Positions 12,502-12,752 of a stretch of 12,752 nucleotides of DNA are shown piece after piece. The DNA lies in contig CANQGC010000059.1 in the NCBI GenBank assembly GCA_947600345.1, positions 1 to 12,752 on the forward strand. The letters are read 5' to 3'. A program made the translations under genes and the position numbers. The notes beneath the pieces are model-generated. The model was given only the letters and a program-made list of their open reading frames with translations, searched no databases and was not told the DNA's origin. Every line of letters starts with the position of its first letter. Position 1 is the stretch's first letter. Source of the stretch: an uncultured Clostridia bacterium (lineage in GTDB: Bacteria > Bacillota > Clostridia > Christensenellales > Aristaeellaceae).

Positions 12502-12578
12502 CCACCGTAGCTCCACCGTAGCTCCACCGTAGCCCCATCGCAGCCCCATCTTAGCTCCACCGTAGCCCCACCGTAGCC
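12502..12578. repeat. Seven tandem 11-bp repeats, CCACCGTAGCY
   Basis: Seven units of 11 bp run without gaps: units 1, 2, 3, 6 and 7 are CCACCGTAGC followed by T or C, unit 4 is CCATCGCAGCC and unit 5 CCATCTTAGCT. Eleven bases is close to one helical turn, so each unit presents the same face of the DNA. The units are not a multiple of three and the region is non-coding. Function unknown. Confidence 0.9.
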
Positions 12579-12737
12579 ATACCAGCGGAGGCCCGGGGGC
12601 GCAGCCCCCGAACAACGCAACCTCGCGGACGCGGGGGTCGAGGTCCCCGCGTAACGTAAGCTTCGCAGCTGAACCAACCTCGGTTCCTCCCCGGGTCCAG
12701 GGCCGCAGCCCTGGTCAGGAGAGGGAGGGGAGAATCC

Positions 12738-12744
12738 AAGGAGG
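12738..12744 (+). promoter_or_regulatory. Shine-Dalgarno-like AAGGAGG at the window edge
   Basis: A full-length AAGGAGG lies 8 nt before the end of the window. It could be the ribosome binding site of a plus-strand gene starting just beyond position 12752, but no start codon is visible, and the surrounding purine-rich sequence could produce this match by chance. Confidence 0.3.
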
Positions 12745-12752
12745 GAACGGGG

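Larger units (their letters stand above)
12362..12752. other. Gene-free GC-rich tail with short hairpins
   Basis: No credible gene is seen; overlapping minus-strand frames here are by-products of the repeats and lack ribosome binding sites. Visible structure includes GGCTCGCC-GAA-GGC-A-GAGCC (12421-12440, a possible terminator for the MarR gene, though with no T run), GGGGGC / GCCCCC (12481-12486 with 12498-12503), CGGGGGC-GCA-GCCCCCG (12594-12610), ACGCGGGG / CCCCGCGT (12629-12636 with 12645-12652), and CCAGGGC-CGCA-GCCCTGG (12697-12714). A tandem repeat sits at 12502-12578. Confidence 0.7.

Noticed and set aside
12502..12578. 11-bp repeats considered as a CRISPR array or as replication-initiator iterons
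   Set aside because: Units are too short and have no spacers for CRISPR. No replication initiator gene or AT-rich unwinding region is nearby to support an origin.
12402..12739. Overlapping short minus-strand frames in the tail region
   Set aside because: Their Gly/Trp/Arg-rich translations follow from the 11-bp repeat and GC hairpins read in successive frames; no start signal supports them.

Overview
The window looks like a chromosomal stretch of a GC-rich member of the Clostridia (Bacillota), probably a gut commensal. The evidence is Bacillota-like core genes (DnaB helicase, RNase R, glutamate racemase, a RelP/YwaC-like small alarmone synthetase), strong AAGGAGG ribosome binding sites, consensus sigma-A promoters, and two large secreted proteins of the kind found in intestinal Clostridia (Big_2 immunoglobulin-like repeats and BspA-type leucine-rich repeats). 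The genus cannot be named from this sequence.

Layout. (1) 1-2982, plus strand: a compact operon holding the 3' end of rplI (ribosomal protein bL9), dnaB (replicative helicase), a two-part protein with a HEPN-like N-terminus and paired CBS domains, and a (p)ppGpp synthetase. The last three genes overlap each other, and a possible terminator follows. (2) 3156-7882, plus strand: two paralogous secreted proteins with nearly identical signal peptides and acidic linkers. The first has only Big_2 repeats. The second carries a BspA-type LRR block, of clearly lower GC, inserted before the Big_2 repeats. Each has its own promoter, and the second promoter contains a run of ten G next to the -10 box. Between them lies a cluster of perfect hairpins bounded by an inverted, decayed repeat. 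(3) 7883-8069: the convergent end zone, with a bidirectional terminator-like hairpin and two hairpins that share an identical 11-nt loop on different complementary stems. (4) 8052-10991, minus strand: rnr (RNase R) followed 15 nt later by murI (glutamate racemase), read from one promoter. (5) 11136-12361, plus strand: a divergently transcribed MarR-family regulator with a perfect consensus promoter overlapped by GGTACC palindromes, an N-terminal cysteine cluster, and a long Cys/His/Pro repeat tract. (6) 12362-12752: gene-free, GC-rich DNA with an 11-bp tandem repeat and several short hairpins, ending in a Shine-Dalgarno-like sequence that may belong to a gene beyond the edge.

The most interesting candidates are the HEPN-CBS protein translationally coupled to an alarmone synthetase behind the replicative helicase, and the MarR regulator that looks built to bind metal and to regulate itself. 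Next come the possibly phase-variable promoter of the LRR/Big_2 surface protein and the twin hairpins with a conserved loop, one of which contains the murI stop codon.
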